DNA of 64,000 nucleotides from an uncultured Gammaproteobacteria bacterium (GTDB lineage Bacteria; Pseudomonadota; Gammaproteobacteria; Pseudomonadales; Ketobacteraceae), in contig CAJXZM010000004.1 of NCBI GenBank assembly GCA_913063125.1, forward strand, positions 31,955-95,954, read 5' to 3'. Positions within the stretch are counted from its first letter, which is position 1. Each line of letters starts with the position of its first letter. A model generated the notes under the pieces. The model made no database searches, had not been told where the DNA came from, and saw only the letters and a list, made by a program, of their open reading frames with translations. Positions 17,451-27,031 of the stretch are shown in pieces. A program made the translations under genes and the position numbers.

Positions 17451-19067
17451 ATGGATACGAAAACAGTGTTTGGCCAGAAAGACGGTTGTTTGGTTGGTAC
17501 CGCTAACGAAACCTTGCCCTTGGTTTCCACTGGTGGAAATGGGGCTGCTTGGGCTGCTGTGTGTGTGGGTGAAAATGAAGGGTTTGTGAAGGCAGGGTCC
17601 ATGCGAACGTTTTCGATTCATTCACCGATTGATAACCAAGTGTTGGGGCATTGTGGGATTGCAGAAAAAGCGTCAGTGTTACGGGTGATATCTCAAGCCC
17701 ATGAAAGCTATTTGCAATGGCGTATTGTTCCTGCACCAAAGCGGGGGGAGTTGATCCGGCGTTTTGCAGAAAAAGTGCGGCAAGATAAGGGCGAATTGGC
17801 AAAATTAATTACACTAGAAGCGGGTAAAACGTGGCAAGAATCTCTCGGGGAGGTTCAGGAAGTGATTGATGTATGTGAATTCGCGGTAGGCTTGTCTCGC
17901 CAGCTGCACGGGTTAACGATTGCTAGTGAAAGGCCAAACCACCGGATGATGGAGCAATGGCACCCTTTAGGTGTTGTGGGTGTTATCACTGCATTTAATT
18001 TCCCTATGGCTGTATGGGCTTGGAATGCCGCTTTGGCTCTTGTGTGTGGAAATGCGGTTGTATGGAAACCTTCGGAAAAAGCACCGCTATGTGCATTGGC
18101 TTGCCATCGTTTGTTGGTGTCAGCGTTAAAGGATATGGGTTTGCACTCTCGTTATCCTGCCTTGTCAGTTATTGTTAATGGGCATAAAGATGTTGGAGGA
18201 CATATTGCGGATAATACAAAGATCCCATTGGTGTCCGCAACAGGATCCGTTCCAATGGGGCGTAGCGTGGCAGAACACGTTGCTCGCCGTTTAGGCCGTA
18301 CACTTTTGGAGTTAGGTGGTAATAACGCATTAATTGTTACTTCTAGTGCTGATATGGACATGGCGCTAAAAGCGGTGGTGTTTTCTGCCGTTGGTACCAG
18401 CGGTCAGCGGTGCACGAGCCTGCGCCGTCTATTTGTTCATGAATCGGTAGCGGATACGTTTCTAGAAAAATTAATTTCCACGTATAAAACGATTGCCATT
18501 GGTGACCCTAGGGATGAAGGCAACCTATGTGGCCCCGTTATTAATGTGCAGACACGGGACGTAATGTATCAAGCAATAAACGACGCCAGCAGTAGAGGAG
18601 GGCAATTGCTCGTTGGAGGCAAGCAGTTGGCCGGAAGGCTGTTTGAGGAAGGTATCTGTGGTGGTGTGTACCTTGAACCCGCGATAATGGCAGTGTCTAG
18701 TGATGAACCTTTGTTGCTACAAGAAACCTTCGCACCACTGTTGTTTGTGGTTCGTTACCAGTCGTTACAACAGGCTATTACATGGCAGAATGATGTACCT
18801 CAAGGGTTATCGTCTGCTATTTTCACTAATGATGTTCGAGAAGCTGAGATTTTTATGTCCGCAACGGGCTCTGATTGTGGGATTGCAAATGTTAACATTG
18901 GGACCTCTGGTGCTGAAATAGGCGGGGCTTTTGGTGGTGAAAAAGATACCGGGGGTGGAAGGGAGTCTGGGTCAGATGCGTGGAAGCAGTATATGAGACG
19001 TACAACCAACACGATTAATTATGGTGATGATATTCCTTTAGCGCAAGGAATACGTTTCGAGCTGTAA
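17451..19067 (+). CDS. Aminoadipate-semialdehyde dehydrogenase (ALDH7/antiquitin family)
   Basis: 538 residues, slightly long because of ~35 extra N-terminal residues. Aldehyde dehydrogenase motifs: HPLGVVGVITAFNFPMAVW near 165, WKPSEKAP (NAD binding), ELGGNN (catalytic Glu) near 286, and GQRCTSLRRLF (catalytic Cys) near 320. The GTSGQRCTSLRRL and ELGGNNA forms are characteristic of ALDH7A1-type enzymes. It oxidises aminoadipate semialdehyde to 2-aminoadipate with NAD+. AGGAGG precedes the ATG. With the upstream lysine 6-dehydrogenase-like gene it forms a two-step lysine-to-aminoadipate route. Confidence 0.88.
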   Translation: MDTKTVFGQKDGCLVGTANETLPLVSTGGNGAAWAAVCVGENEGFVKAGSMRTFSIHSPIDNQVLGHCGIAEKASVLRVISQAHESYLQWRIVPAPKRGELIRRFAEKVRQDKGELAKLITLEAGKTWQESLGEVQEVIDVCEFAVGLSRQLHGLTIASERPNHRMMEQWHPLGVVGVITAFNFPMAVWAWNAALALVCGNAVVWKPSEKAPLCALACHRLLVSALKDMGLHSRYPALSVIVNGHKDVGGHIADNTKIPLVSATGSVPMGRSVAEHVARRLGRTLLELGGNNALIVTSSADMDMALKAVVFSAVGTSGQRCTSLRRLFVHESVADTFLEKLISTYKTIAIGDPRDEGNLCGPVINVQTRDVMYQAINDASSRGGQLLVGGKQLAGRLFEEGICGGVYLEPAIMAVSSDEPLLLQETFAPLLFVVRYQSLQQAITWQNDVPQGLSSAIFTNDVREAEIFMSATGSDCGIANVNIGTSGAEIGGAFGGEKDTGGGRESGSDAWKQYMRRTTNTINYGDDIPLAQGIRFEL

Positions 19068-19145
19068 TGATTGGCCATGGTTCTGGTATTGATGGTCTAA
19101 TTCTACTAATCTACGGTTCTAAATTTGTGTTAAGGAGTAGATGGT

Positions 19146-19448
19146 ATGTACATAGCGATGAACCGATTTAAGATAGCATTAGGCAAAGAACAGGTATTTA
19201 TTGATATTTGGAATCAACGAGAGACATTTTTGGATGAAGTTCCTGGTTTTACCAGCTTTAACCTATTGCAGGGAGAGGTAACCGAGGAGTACGCGTTGTT
19301 CGCCTCACACTCTGTGTGGGAGAGCTTGCAGCACTTTAAAGATTGGACAACATCTGAGGCGTTTAGAAAAGCTCATGCTGGAGCTCGAGGTAATAACGAT
19401 ATCTATGTCGGGCCTCCAAAATTAGAAGGATTTACATCTGTTCTGTAG
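19146..19448 (+). CDS. Antibiotic-biosynthesis monooxygenase (ABM)-fold protein
   Basis: 100 residues of ferredoxin-like alpha/beta fold: MYIAMNRFKIALGKEQVF, then FLDEVPGFTSFNLLQGE, YALFASHSVWES and FKDWTTSEAFRKAHAGA. This is the ABM/HmoA/IsdG-like superfamily, which includes heme-degrading monooxygenases and quinol monooxygenases. The heme-ligand-type His in FRKAHAG fits the heme-degrading group but is not proof. AAGGAG precedes the ATG. It follows the lysine-degradation genes after 78 bases and may be co-transcribed. Confidence 0.75.
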   Translation: MYIAMNRFKIALGKEQVFIDIWNQRETFLDEVPGFTSFNLLQGEVTEEYALFASHSVWESLQHFKDWTTSEAFRKAHAGARGNNDIYVGPPKLEGFTSVL

Positions 19449-19481
19449 TTAAAATCAGATTAATGGTGATGCATTTTGTTA

Positions 19482-19913
19482 ATGTTTTTCAGGCTTTATA
19501 GTCTTAGCGTTGTTACTGTTTCTGTTGGGTTGTTATTCGGTCTAGGACCTATGGCGGCCTATGATTATCAGTCTCTGGGTTTTATGCACATATTAGTGAT
19601 CGTGGCATTTTATGCATCCTTTTCATTTTTTAAGAAAGATGTAAAGCTGATGTCAACGCATTATGATTTACGTACGACTATGGAGCGGACGGTTAAAAAA
19701 GCGGGTTCGCGTTTAACGCAATCGTTAACTGTATTGTTTGTTGCTGTATTGTGGTTGTCTCCGTTGTTGTTATCTGCGTTATGGTGGGCGGCTGGGCAGC
19801 TTCATATTGATATGAAATCTACAGCAGTTCCTTTTTTGTGGTCGGTATTGTCGTTAAGTGGGTGTATCTATTTGTGTGTTTTGAATCCGGTGTTGCGTAA
19901 GAAATATAAGTAA
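19482..19913 (+). CDS. Small integral membrane protein, unknown
   Basis: About 143 residues; the ATG at 19482 or the TTG at 19476 could start it, neither with a strong site. There are four hydrophobic segments (LYSLSVVTVSVGLLFGLG; MHILVIVAFYASFSFF; SLTVLFVAVLWLSPLLLSALWW; and VPFLWSVLSLSGCIYLCVL). The middle cytoplasmic stretch is basic. I recognise no family. It is convergent with the MMPL permease at 19920 with only six bases between. Confidence 0.55.
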   Translation: MFFRLYSLSVVTVSVGLLFGLGPMAAYDYQSLGFMHILVIVAFYASFSFFKKDVKLMSTHYDLRTTMERTVKKAGSRLTQSLTVLFVAVLWLSPLLLSALWWAAGQLHIDMKSTAVPFLWSVLSLSGCIYLCVLNPVLRKKYK

Positions 19914-19919
19914 TAGATA

Positions 19920-22322
19920 TTATTTATTCTGTTTAATAAAGAATACCGCGAGGGCAGGCATTAATACAATGGCACCAATCATATTCCATATGAACATGAA
20001 GGTAAGTAATATGCCAATGTCTGCTTGGAATTTTATGTCAGAAAAATACCATGTGCCAACACTCAAGCTGAGCGCTATCCCAGTGAATACGATAGACTTG
20101 CCTGTTATTTGTAACGCCGCTAGGTAAGCAGACTGTAATGGTGCTCCGCTGTCTAAGTGGTGACGTATTTTTGAATAAAGGTAAATTCCATAATCAACAC
20201 CGATGCCAACGCCTAGTGCGATTACGGGTAGGGTTGCTATTTTTACTCCCATGCCCATTTTTGTCATTACCGCTTCACAGAGAATGGAGGTAAGAAACAA
20301 AGGTAATACAATGCATATTACTGGGCGTATTGATCGAAAAGAAAGGAAAATCATTGCACAAATGACGCTATAAACCATGATTAGAATACGTTTTTCGGCA
20401 CTTGCGATAATTTCATTTGTTGCGGCTTCTGCGCCAGCGTTGCCTGATGCAAGGATGAAGTTGGCCAGAGTGTCGCTGTTGTTTGTCTTGGCAAATGTTT
20501 CGACAGCAGAAACAACATTGGTCAGCGTAGTCGCCTTATGGTCTTTTAAGTATATAATTACTGGAACCAAGCTACATTCAGGGTTTTGATAGCCTGACGG
20601 TAAATAGGTAAGTGCGCCGCCAATAATCTTCTGGTTTTTGGGTAATTCAGACCATTTAATATTTCCTTCGTTGAACCCACTTAATACATGTTTAATAACT
20701 GAAACTAGAGAGTCAACTGACTCAACTTCATCTAAGCGCTCTATTTTCCACATAAATCTATCGATAAGTCTAAGAGCCTTGTAGCTAGAGCATGCTTCGG
20801 GAGGGGTCTCAACCATCACAACCAGAACGTCGGCACTGATGGAGTAATTTGTAGTAATGAAGTGATTGTCAAGGTTGTAGGCCGAGGTAGGGTGTAGTTC
20901 AGGGGCCCCTGGATCTAAATCTCCGATTTTTAGATCCTTTCTTATTTCATTGCCTACTCCAGCGCAAATAAGGGAAATCAACACAATGCAAAAGGCATAT
21001 TTAGGCTTGACGAGCTTTGATAGTGTTAACCAGATTACAGATGGCGATGCTTGTTTTTTCTTGACGAACTCAATGGCTCTATCTCCAATTCCTACATAGG
21101 ACATTGCAATGGGAACAAACATAAGTTTAGTTAGGATTATCGTTGCGACACCTATGCTTGCTGTAATTGCGAGTTCTCGTATAACACCTATATCAATAAA
21201 CCAGAGTGTTACAAATCCAACTGCATCACTGATTAAGGCCAGTAACCCGGGTAAGAAAAGAGCTCTAAATGTATTGGTTGATGCATCGTAGGGGGTGGCA
21301 CCCTCTGCAATTTCAACGCTCATCTCTCCAACGTACTGAACACCATGGCTAACGGCAATGGCGAAGACAAGAAAAGGAATAAGCATCGAATATGGGTCTA
21401 AACCAAATTGAATTGATTCAAATGCGGGATTAGCTTTAAGAAAAGGGAGCCAATATTCACTGTCGCGAAATACCACCATCAATTTTCGTAGCAGAGTTAC
21501 AATGCCTAGTTGCCAGGCAACAGCCATCAGTGACCCAATGAGTATTACACCAGCAGAACGAACGCAGCGGCAATCTAAGATCAGTAAATGAAATGTTATG
21601 ATGACTGTAATAATAAAAAAGCCTAGAACACCTTTGGCCCCCTCAATTAGAGCGCCCACTTTTTTGGCAAAACCTATAACATGAATTTTAACGCTGTCCG
21701 ATTCAAACTGTTGTCGGATATTGCTCTCTAGCTCCTCTGAAAGTAATCGGTAGTCAATGTCGTCATCATTGTTGCCCTCTTGTTTGTTTGAGTCTTGTTC
21801 AATAAGAGGCAAGTACACGATAGTGGAGCGAAGGTTATCAGCAACGAGTCTTCCAATTAGATCTGATCTTAAAACATTTCTTTGGAGCTCCAATAATGAT
21901 TCTGTCGAGCCATTATAACCAGGGGGGATCATTTCTCCGCCACTAAATCCAAATTCATCGGCCTCAGTCCAGCGTACATTTGGCGTCCATAGCGACCTCA
22001 CCTTTCCTTTGTTTACGCCGGGTAGGTAAAAGCCTTCTTCTGTAATTCTCCGTAAAGTCTCTATAAACTCTTTATCAAAGATGTCTCCCTTGGTGTGTTC
22101 TACTGCAATGCGAATATCATTGCCCAGGCTCAGCTCGTCTTTATGTTTATAGAGGTTTTTTATGTATGTATGTTGAAGGGGCACCATTTTTTTCATGCTG
22201 GTGTCCATTTCGAGATCATAGCTGTGGTAGATCAAAAATATAGTTATCAATAAGAATGCAAATAGGAATGCAACCCTATGATTAAACAGTAGATTTTCAA
22301 GAAACGAGACTTTTCTTGGCAT
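19920..22322 (-). CDS. MMPL/RND-superfamily permease (second)
   Basis: 800 residues, RND duplicated layout: helix at ~13-30, first periplasmic loop with LWTPNVRWTEADEFGFSGGE and LRSTIVYLPLIEQ, a helix cluster at ~235-420, second loop, final cluster at ~640-795 containing GVGIGVDYGIYLYSK (the acidic transmembrane motif). Compared with the other two permeases it has a different first loop and GVDYGIY instead of IVDDTVHF. It resembles the RND permeases encoded with outer-membrane partners in lipid or steroid degraders, but no partner gene is adjacent here. The ribosome-binding site is weak. Substrate unknown. Confidence 0.82.
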   Translation of the reverse strand: MPRKVSFLENLLFNHRVAFLFAFLLITIFLIYHSYDLEMDTSMKKMVPLQHTYIKNLYKHKDELSLGNDIRIAVEHTKGDIFDKEFIETLRRITEEGFYLPGVNKGKVRSLWTPNVRWTEADEFGFSGGEMIPPGYNGSTESLLELQRNVLRSDLIGRLVADNLRSTIVYLPLIEQDSNKQEGNNDDDIDYRLLSEELESNIRQQFESDSVKIHVIGFAKKVGALIEGAKGVLGFFIITVIITFHLLILDCRCVRSAGVILIGSLMAVAWQLGIVTLLRKLMVVFRDSEYWLPFLKANPAFESIQFGLDPYSMLIPFLVFAIAVSHGVQYVGEMSVEIAEGATPYDASTNTFRALFLPGLLALISDAVGFVTLWFIDIGVIRELAITASIGVATIILTKLMFVPIAMSYVGIGDRAIEFVKKKQASPSVIWLTLSKLVKPKYAFCIVLISLICAGVGNEIRKDLKIGDLDPGAPELHPTSAYNLDNHFITTNYSISADVLVVMVETPPEACSSYKALRLIDRFMWKIERLDEVESVDSLVSVIKHVLSGFNEGNIKWSELPKNQKIIGGALTYLPSGYQNPECSLVPVIIYLKDHKATTLTNVVSAVETFAKTNNSDTLANFILASGNAGAEAATNEIIASAEKRILIMVYSVICAMIFLSFRSIRPVICIVLPLFLTSILCEAVMTKMGMGVKIATLPVIALGVGIGVDYGIYLYSKIRHHLDSGAPLQSAYLAALQITGKSIVFTGIALSLSVGTWYFSDIKFQADIGILLTFMFIWNMIGAIVLMPALAVFFIKQNK

Positions 22323-22504
22323 GCTGGACGTAGCCTGAACTTAGCAAAGGTGTTGAGCGCCTGGGGTGGGGATTTCCTCACCCTAAAGATGAAGGTTAGT
22401 TGGTTTAATGCAAATTTGCATTGATATTGGGCTTCAAGCAGACTGTTCTGATGCGCTAGTCAAGGTATTGAATATCTATTACCCTTTGCTACCCTTAGAG
22501 GATA

Positions 22505-25500
22505 ATGTTCAATATTCACACCAGGCAATCTATGCGTTTTAAGCAGCTGTTATCGGTCTTCATCTATGTGAGTGCCTTAAGCGTATGTTGCTTTCCTCAG
22601 GTATGTGCAGCTAACAATAATATGCTGGATAACGCGGTAATGGCGGAGGGAGGGTTGGAGCCGGGCGTCTGGTATTATAGCGAAGCAGATGCCGGTAAAC
22701 CTATTGAAAAGTATACCTCTAGCCTAAGGCAACAACGCTTTAAACGGGCCCCAAATCATTTTAATGCAGGTATTTTACAGCCTCCTCACTGGTTTAAAAT
22801 ACCTCTTGAGATTGCTAAGGATTATGATGTTAAAAAATTCCCCATTGTTTATTTGAAAATTGAAGCCCCATTACTTGATAGTATTCATGTTTACCATGAA
22901 ATTAATGGTGATATTTCCGAGCTACCTCTTACGGGAAGCAGTTTTCCTTTTATACAACGGCCTTTAGAAACATCGTCGTTTATCTTTCCAATATCGGTAA
23001 AGCCTAGTGAGAAACATATCTTTTGGTTGCGCGTTATCGCTACCAACAATATGCAACTGCCTATTACGCTGCAATCTCCAGAAAACCACATGAAGAATGA
23101 AGGTATTCGGAGTATTGGTTATGGTGTGATATTTGGTATTTTATTGATAATGTCTATATACAATCTGTTTATAGGGTTGATGGTGAAGGATGCCACCTAT
23201 ATCTACTTTAGCCTAATGTTGATGGCCGCTTTGATTCATCGGTTGATAGTGACAGGTTATGGATTTCAGTATTTTTGGGGGGGATTCCCGGAAGTAAATG
23301 CTGTTTTGAGGCCTATTACTGATAATTTTCTTTGTGTTGTTTCAATTCTTTTTGCTCAAAGCTATTTGCAAACAAAGTCCAACGCACCAATGGCAGATAA
23401 GTACCTTACATTGCTGCTCTGGGTTACCGCGATTAGTACAATGTCAGTGTTTGTTTTGCCTTACGATAATGCACTTAGCCTGGCTTTGTGGCTGCTTCTT
23501 ATCAATTTCCTCTCTTTATATGGAGTAGGTATTGAGGTGTGGTTGAAGCGTATAAAAATGGCGCGGCTATTTGTTATCGGTTGGTTTGCGTATCTGGCAG
23601 GGGGGATTGTTTCAGTATTAACCGTGTTAGGGGTGTTACCTTCCAATTTTTATACAGTGCATATGGTCGAATTTGGAGTGCTGGTTCAGGTGGTTACTCT
23701 TTCAATGGCACTTTCTAGGCGAATAAGTGTTATGCAGGAAGAAACCATTAAGGCGCAAGAGAAAACTGTGATGCATATGTCTCGATATCAGGGATTGTAT
23801 GAAAAATCACTTGATGGAATATTTGAAGCGGACAAGGAGGGGAACGTGTTGCTCTCGAATCCTGCATTTTCCCGGATTACAGGGTACCAACCTGGCAGTG
23901 CTTTACAGAGTGACCAGAACAGTATTACCCATTTTTTTTCAAATTCTGAGGGGTTTAATGAAATTACCAATGAGCTTCAAACTCAGGGGATAGTACAAGT
24001 TAAAGAGTGTGAAATAAAAAGGTTTGACGGTGAACTAATATGGGTAAGTCTTTCACTACGCTATTCATATATCAATGGAATAAAAGTGTTTGAAGGCAAT
24101 GTTAGAGATATTACTGAGTACAAAGAAAAAGAAAAGGCTCAATTAGCCCAAAAAAATGCGGAGGCAGCAACTACAGCAAAAAGTGCTTTTTTGGCCAATA
24201 TGAGCCATGAAATTCGAACACCATTAACTGCTATTATTGGTTTTGCCGAAGATGCTAGAGATGAGAATATGAGTGAGACTGAACTGAAGGAGTCAGTTGA
24301 TATCATTGTTCGAAGTGGGCACCATCTGTTAGACGTTATTAATGAAATTCTTGATATCTCTAAAATTGAAGCAGGTAAATTGGAGCTTGAGGTTCTTAAT
24401 GTAGACCTGTTTGCGTTGATGAGAGATGTTCAATCAGTATTTGAGCAGCGAATTCAGGCAAAAGGGTTGACGTTTACGTTGGATTATCGTTTTCCTCTAC
24501 CTGAAAAAACGAATATTGATCCAACTCGCGTGAAGCAAATTATATTGAATTTGCTTGGTAATGCTTTGAAGTTTACAGAAGAAGGTGATGTAAGGCTTGA
24601 GGTGCACTATAACAGCGTTGAAAGGCAGCTTGAGTTTGTCGTGGTAGATACGGGGGTTGGAATGACGCCTTGCCAGCAGGAAAAGATTTTTGACGCCTTC
24701 ACTCAAGCAGATGTGTCTACAACTCGGTCTTATGGTGGGACGGGGTTAGGGTTAAATATAGTAAAACAGTTGTTGCAGTTAATGGGAGGTAAGGTAACGG
24801 TAAGCAGCGAAGTGGATGTTGGTTCCACCTTTAAAGCGTGTATACCTGTGAATTATGAAAGTACAAAAGATTTCATCGTTTCCTATGACCAAATAAAAAT
24901 TGAGAGTGTTGAAGCCAAGAGCGCTGTGATAAGGCAGCTAAAGGGACGAATTCTTTATGCAGAAGATAATCCGGTGAACCAGCTGTTGGTGAAAAATTTG
25001 GTAACGAAAGGCGGGGCTGAAATAGACGTAGTCAATAATGGCGTTGAAGCAATTTTATACTATTTGGAAAATAAACCTGATCTTATCTTGATGGACATTC
25101 AGATGCCCTTGATAGGGGGGGTTACTGTTACAAGATTGCTAAGAGCCTATGGGTATAGTGTACCGATTATTGCGTGTACAGCGAACGTAATGGCCAATGA
25201 AAAAGAAATGTATCTAAAAGCAGGGTTTAACGACTGCGTTGAAAAACCTATAAACAGGCCGCATTTTTATGAGGTACTTTCTAGGTATAAAGCCTCGGGA
25301 GAAAAGATAAAGTTTGAGGGGAAGATTTTGGTAGCTGAGGATAATGAAGTAAACCAGGTGATTATTAAACGTTTTTTAAATAAGCTTGGAGCCGATGTTT
25401 ATCTGGCCAGTGACGGGGAGGTCGCATTTGAGCAGGCAACCAATGGTACATTTGATCTTATTCTTATGGATCTACAAATGCCTAAGCTTAGCGGGCTAGA

Positions 25501-25681
25501 TGCGGGAAAAAAGCTACTATCTTTGGGGTGTGAAACGCCCATTTACGCATTGACGGCGGATCCGGACAAGCAAACGCAGCATGAGTGTGAGAGTGCAGGG
25601 TTTCGTGGTGTGTTGCTAAAACCCCTTGATAAGGTGGCGATTAAAAATGTATTAACCGACCACCTTAGAGCGATACAGTAA
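22505..25681 (+). CDS. Hybrid sensor histidine kinase, 7TMR-DISM type, two receiver domains
   Basis: 1,058 residues. Signal peptide (~1-36), 7TMR-DISMED2-like extracellular domain (~50-190), a seven-helix 7TMR-DISM membrane domain (~200-400), PAS (~435-545), HisKA with MSHEIRTPLTAIIGF (phospho-His near 567), HATPase with NLLGNALKFT and GTGLGLNI, then two receivers (LYAEDNPVNQ..LILMDIQMP and LVAEDNEVNQ..LILMDLQMP). All phosphorylation residues are present, so a phosphorelay within one protein is likely. No Hpt or output gene is adjacent, so the downstream partner is elsewhere. GAGG precedes the ATG. Confidence 0.92.
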   Translation: MFNIHTRQSMRFKQLLSVFIYVSALSVCCFPQVCAANNNMLDNAVMAEGGLEPGVWYYSEADAGKPIEKYTSSLRQQRFKRAPNHFNAGILQPPHWFKIPLEIAKDYDVKKFPIVYLKIEAPLLDSIHVYHEINGDISELPLTGSSFPFIQRPLETSSFIFPISVKPSEKHIFWLRVIATNNMQLPITLQSPENHMKNEGIRSIGYGVIFGILLIMSIYNLFIGLMVKDATYIYFSLMLMAALIHRLIVTGYGFQYFWGGFPEVNAVLRPITDNFLCVVSILFAQSYLQTKSNAPMADKYLTLLLWVTAISTMSVFVLPYDNALSLALWLLLINFLSLYGVGIEVWLKRIKMARLFVIGWFAYLAGGIVSVLTVLGVLPSNFYTVHMVEFGVLVQVVTLSMALSRRISVMQEETIKAQEKTVMHMSRYQGLYEKSLDGIFEADKEGNVLLSNPAFSRITGYQPGSALQSDQNSITHFFSNSEGFNEITNELQTQGIVQVKECEIKRFDGELIWVSLSLRYSYINGIKVFEGNVRDITEYKEKEKAQLAQKNAEAATTAKSAFLANMSHEIRTPLTAIIGFAEDARDENMSETELKESVDIIVRSGHHLLDVINEILDISKIEAGKLELEVLNVDLFALMRDVQSVFEQRIQAKGLTFTLDYRFPLPEKTNIDPTRVKQIILNLLGNALKFTEEGDVRLEVHYNSVERQLEFVVVDTGVGMTPCQQEKIFDAFTQADVSTTRSYGGTGLGLNIVKQLLQLMGGKVTVSSEVDVGSTFKACIPVNYESTKDFIVSYDQIKIESVEAKSAVIRQLKGRILYAEDNPVNQLLVKNLVTKGGAEIDVVNNGVEAILYYLENKPDLILMDIQMPLIGGVTVTRLLRAYGYSVPIIACTANVMANEKEMYLKAGFNDCVEKPINRPHFYEVLSRYKASGEKIKFEGKILVAEDNEVNQVIIKRFLNKLGADVYLASDGEVAFEQATNGTFDLILMDLQMPKLSGLDAGKKLLSLGCETPIYALTADPDKQTQHECESAGFRGVLLKPLDKVAIKNVLTDHLRAIQ

Positions 25682-25708
25682 TTGTGATTGAAACTATAGA
25701 TATTGCTA

Positions 25709-26824
25709 TTATTTAACGGCAATAATATAAGCTTCGTATCCTTTATCTGCCATTGTTTCTAAAGGAATGAAACGTAATGATGCTGAATTGATGCAGTAAC
25801 GTAATCCACTTGGTGCTGGGCCATCTTCAAATACATGACCTAGGTGAGAATCGGCTCCGGCGCTTCTAACTTCAGTGCGTGGAGCAAATAATTTAAAATC
25901 TTTATTTTCAGTTACTCGCCCATTCTCTATTGGCTGAGTAAAACTAGGCCAGCCAGTACCAGAATTAAATTTATCTTTAGATGAAAATAGTGGCTCACCG
26001 CTAACGATATCAACAAATATACCCGGTCGTTTCTCATCCCAGAAGCCTTCGCTGAAGGCTCTTTCTGTCCCTTCATTTTGAGTGACGTCATATTGTAACT
26101 CTGATAAAGAGCTCTTTAATTCAGCATCGGATGGTTTGCTATAGGTCTTTGTACTCATGATTGCATGCTCCATCTTGTTGGATGAGTGGCTGTCATTTTT
26201 CCAGTGTTTTGCAAGGAATTGATCTCGGCCTGAATTGTAACGATAAAAATTATATCGGACAGGATTTTTTTTGTAATAATCTTGATGATAATCTTCAGCT
26301 GGGTAGAAAGCTGTAGCATCAATAATTTCAGTCACGATAGGTTTAGAAAATTCCCCGCTAGATCCAAGGTCTTTTTTCGATTGAATCGCAATGTTCTTTT
26401 GTTCTGTCGTGTTGGCATAAATGACTGAATGATATTGATAACCACGGTCAACAAATTGCCCTTGGCCATCGGTGGGGTCAATGTTGCGCCAAAATACATC
26501 CAGTAGTTGCTCATAGGATACGGTATTCGCATCGTATTTCACTTCAACCGACTCTACGTGGCGAGTTGCGCCTGAGGCGACTTGCTTGTACGTAGGGTTT
26601 TTGATTTTTCCACCCGTGTATCCTGAGATAACTTCATAAACGCCATCAACTTTTTCAAGGTCTGATTCAACACACCAGAAACAACCTCCTGCAAAGGTCG
26701 CAGTGCTAAGTGTTGTTGAACTGTTCATGCCGGCTTTAATTGTGGATGATGCAGTTTCGGCATTTTGAGAGCAGCCTGTTAATAGAAGTGCTCCTAGTAA
26801 ATAACCACCCATTGATAATTTCAT
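25709..26824 (-). CDS. msrAB: Lipoprotein MsrA-MsrB fusion methionine sulfoxide reductase
   Basis: 371 residues. Lipoprotein signal with lipobox LLTGC near residue 18, so it is anchored in the envelope. MsrA domain (~40-195) with GGCFWCVE (catalytic Cys) and YHQDYY; MsrB domain (~235-360) with GTGWPSF, SHLGHVF and [11 protein letters not shown] (catalytic Cys). The fusion reduces both S and R methionine sulfoxide in extracytoplasmic proteins. MsrB normally binds zinc through two CxxC motifs; these are absent here. GAGG precedes the ATG. It is convergent with the hybrid kinase. Confidence 0.93.
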   Translation of the reverse strand: MKLSMGGYLLGALLLTGCSQNAETASSTIKAGMNSSTTLSTATFAGGCFWCVESDLEKVDGVYEVISGYTGGKIKNPTYKQVASGATRHVESVEVKYDANTVSYEQLLDVFWRNIDPTDGQGQFVDRGYQYHSVIYANTTEQKNIAIQSKKDLGSSGEFSKPIVTEIIDATAFYPAEDYHQDYYKKNPVRYNFYRYNSGRDQFLAKHWKNDSHSSNKMEHAIMSTKTYSKPSDAELKSSLSELQYDVTQNEGTERAFSEGFWDEKRPGIFVDIVSGEPLFSSKDKFNSGTGWPSFTQPIENGRVTENKDFKLFAPRTEVRSAGADSHLGHVFEDGPAPSGLRYCINSASLRFIPLETMADKGYEAYIIAVK

Positions 26825-26959
26825 AATAAACCTCGGTAAGGACTGTAATAAAAGGGCTGTAATAAGCTGATAGGTTCAGTGTGGCGAAAAAAGGAGGGGC
26901 TGGAAAGGGGGTAGAGGGCGATGTTATGAAAACGCTATGGTTTGTTATAAATTTGTTAG

Positions 26960-26983
26960 AAATACCCCTAAAAAGGGGTATTT
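26960..26983 (-). terminator. Hairpin downstream of rimO
   Basis: A perfect 10-bp stem AAATACCCCT / AGGGGTATTT with an A4 loop, ~50 bases after the rimO stop on the minus strand. The stem ends in a short T run, so it is a moderate intrinsic-terminator candidate. Confidence 0.5.
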
Positions 26984-27031
26984 AAGGTGTGAAAAATAGA
27001 ATAAAAATACGGGAGAACAGTGGTTTGTGTG

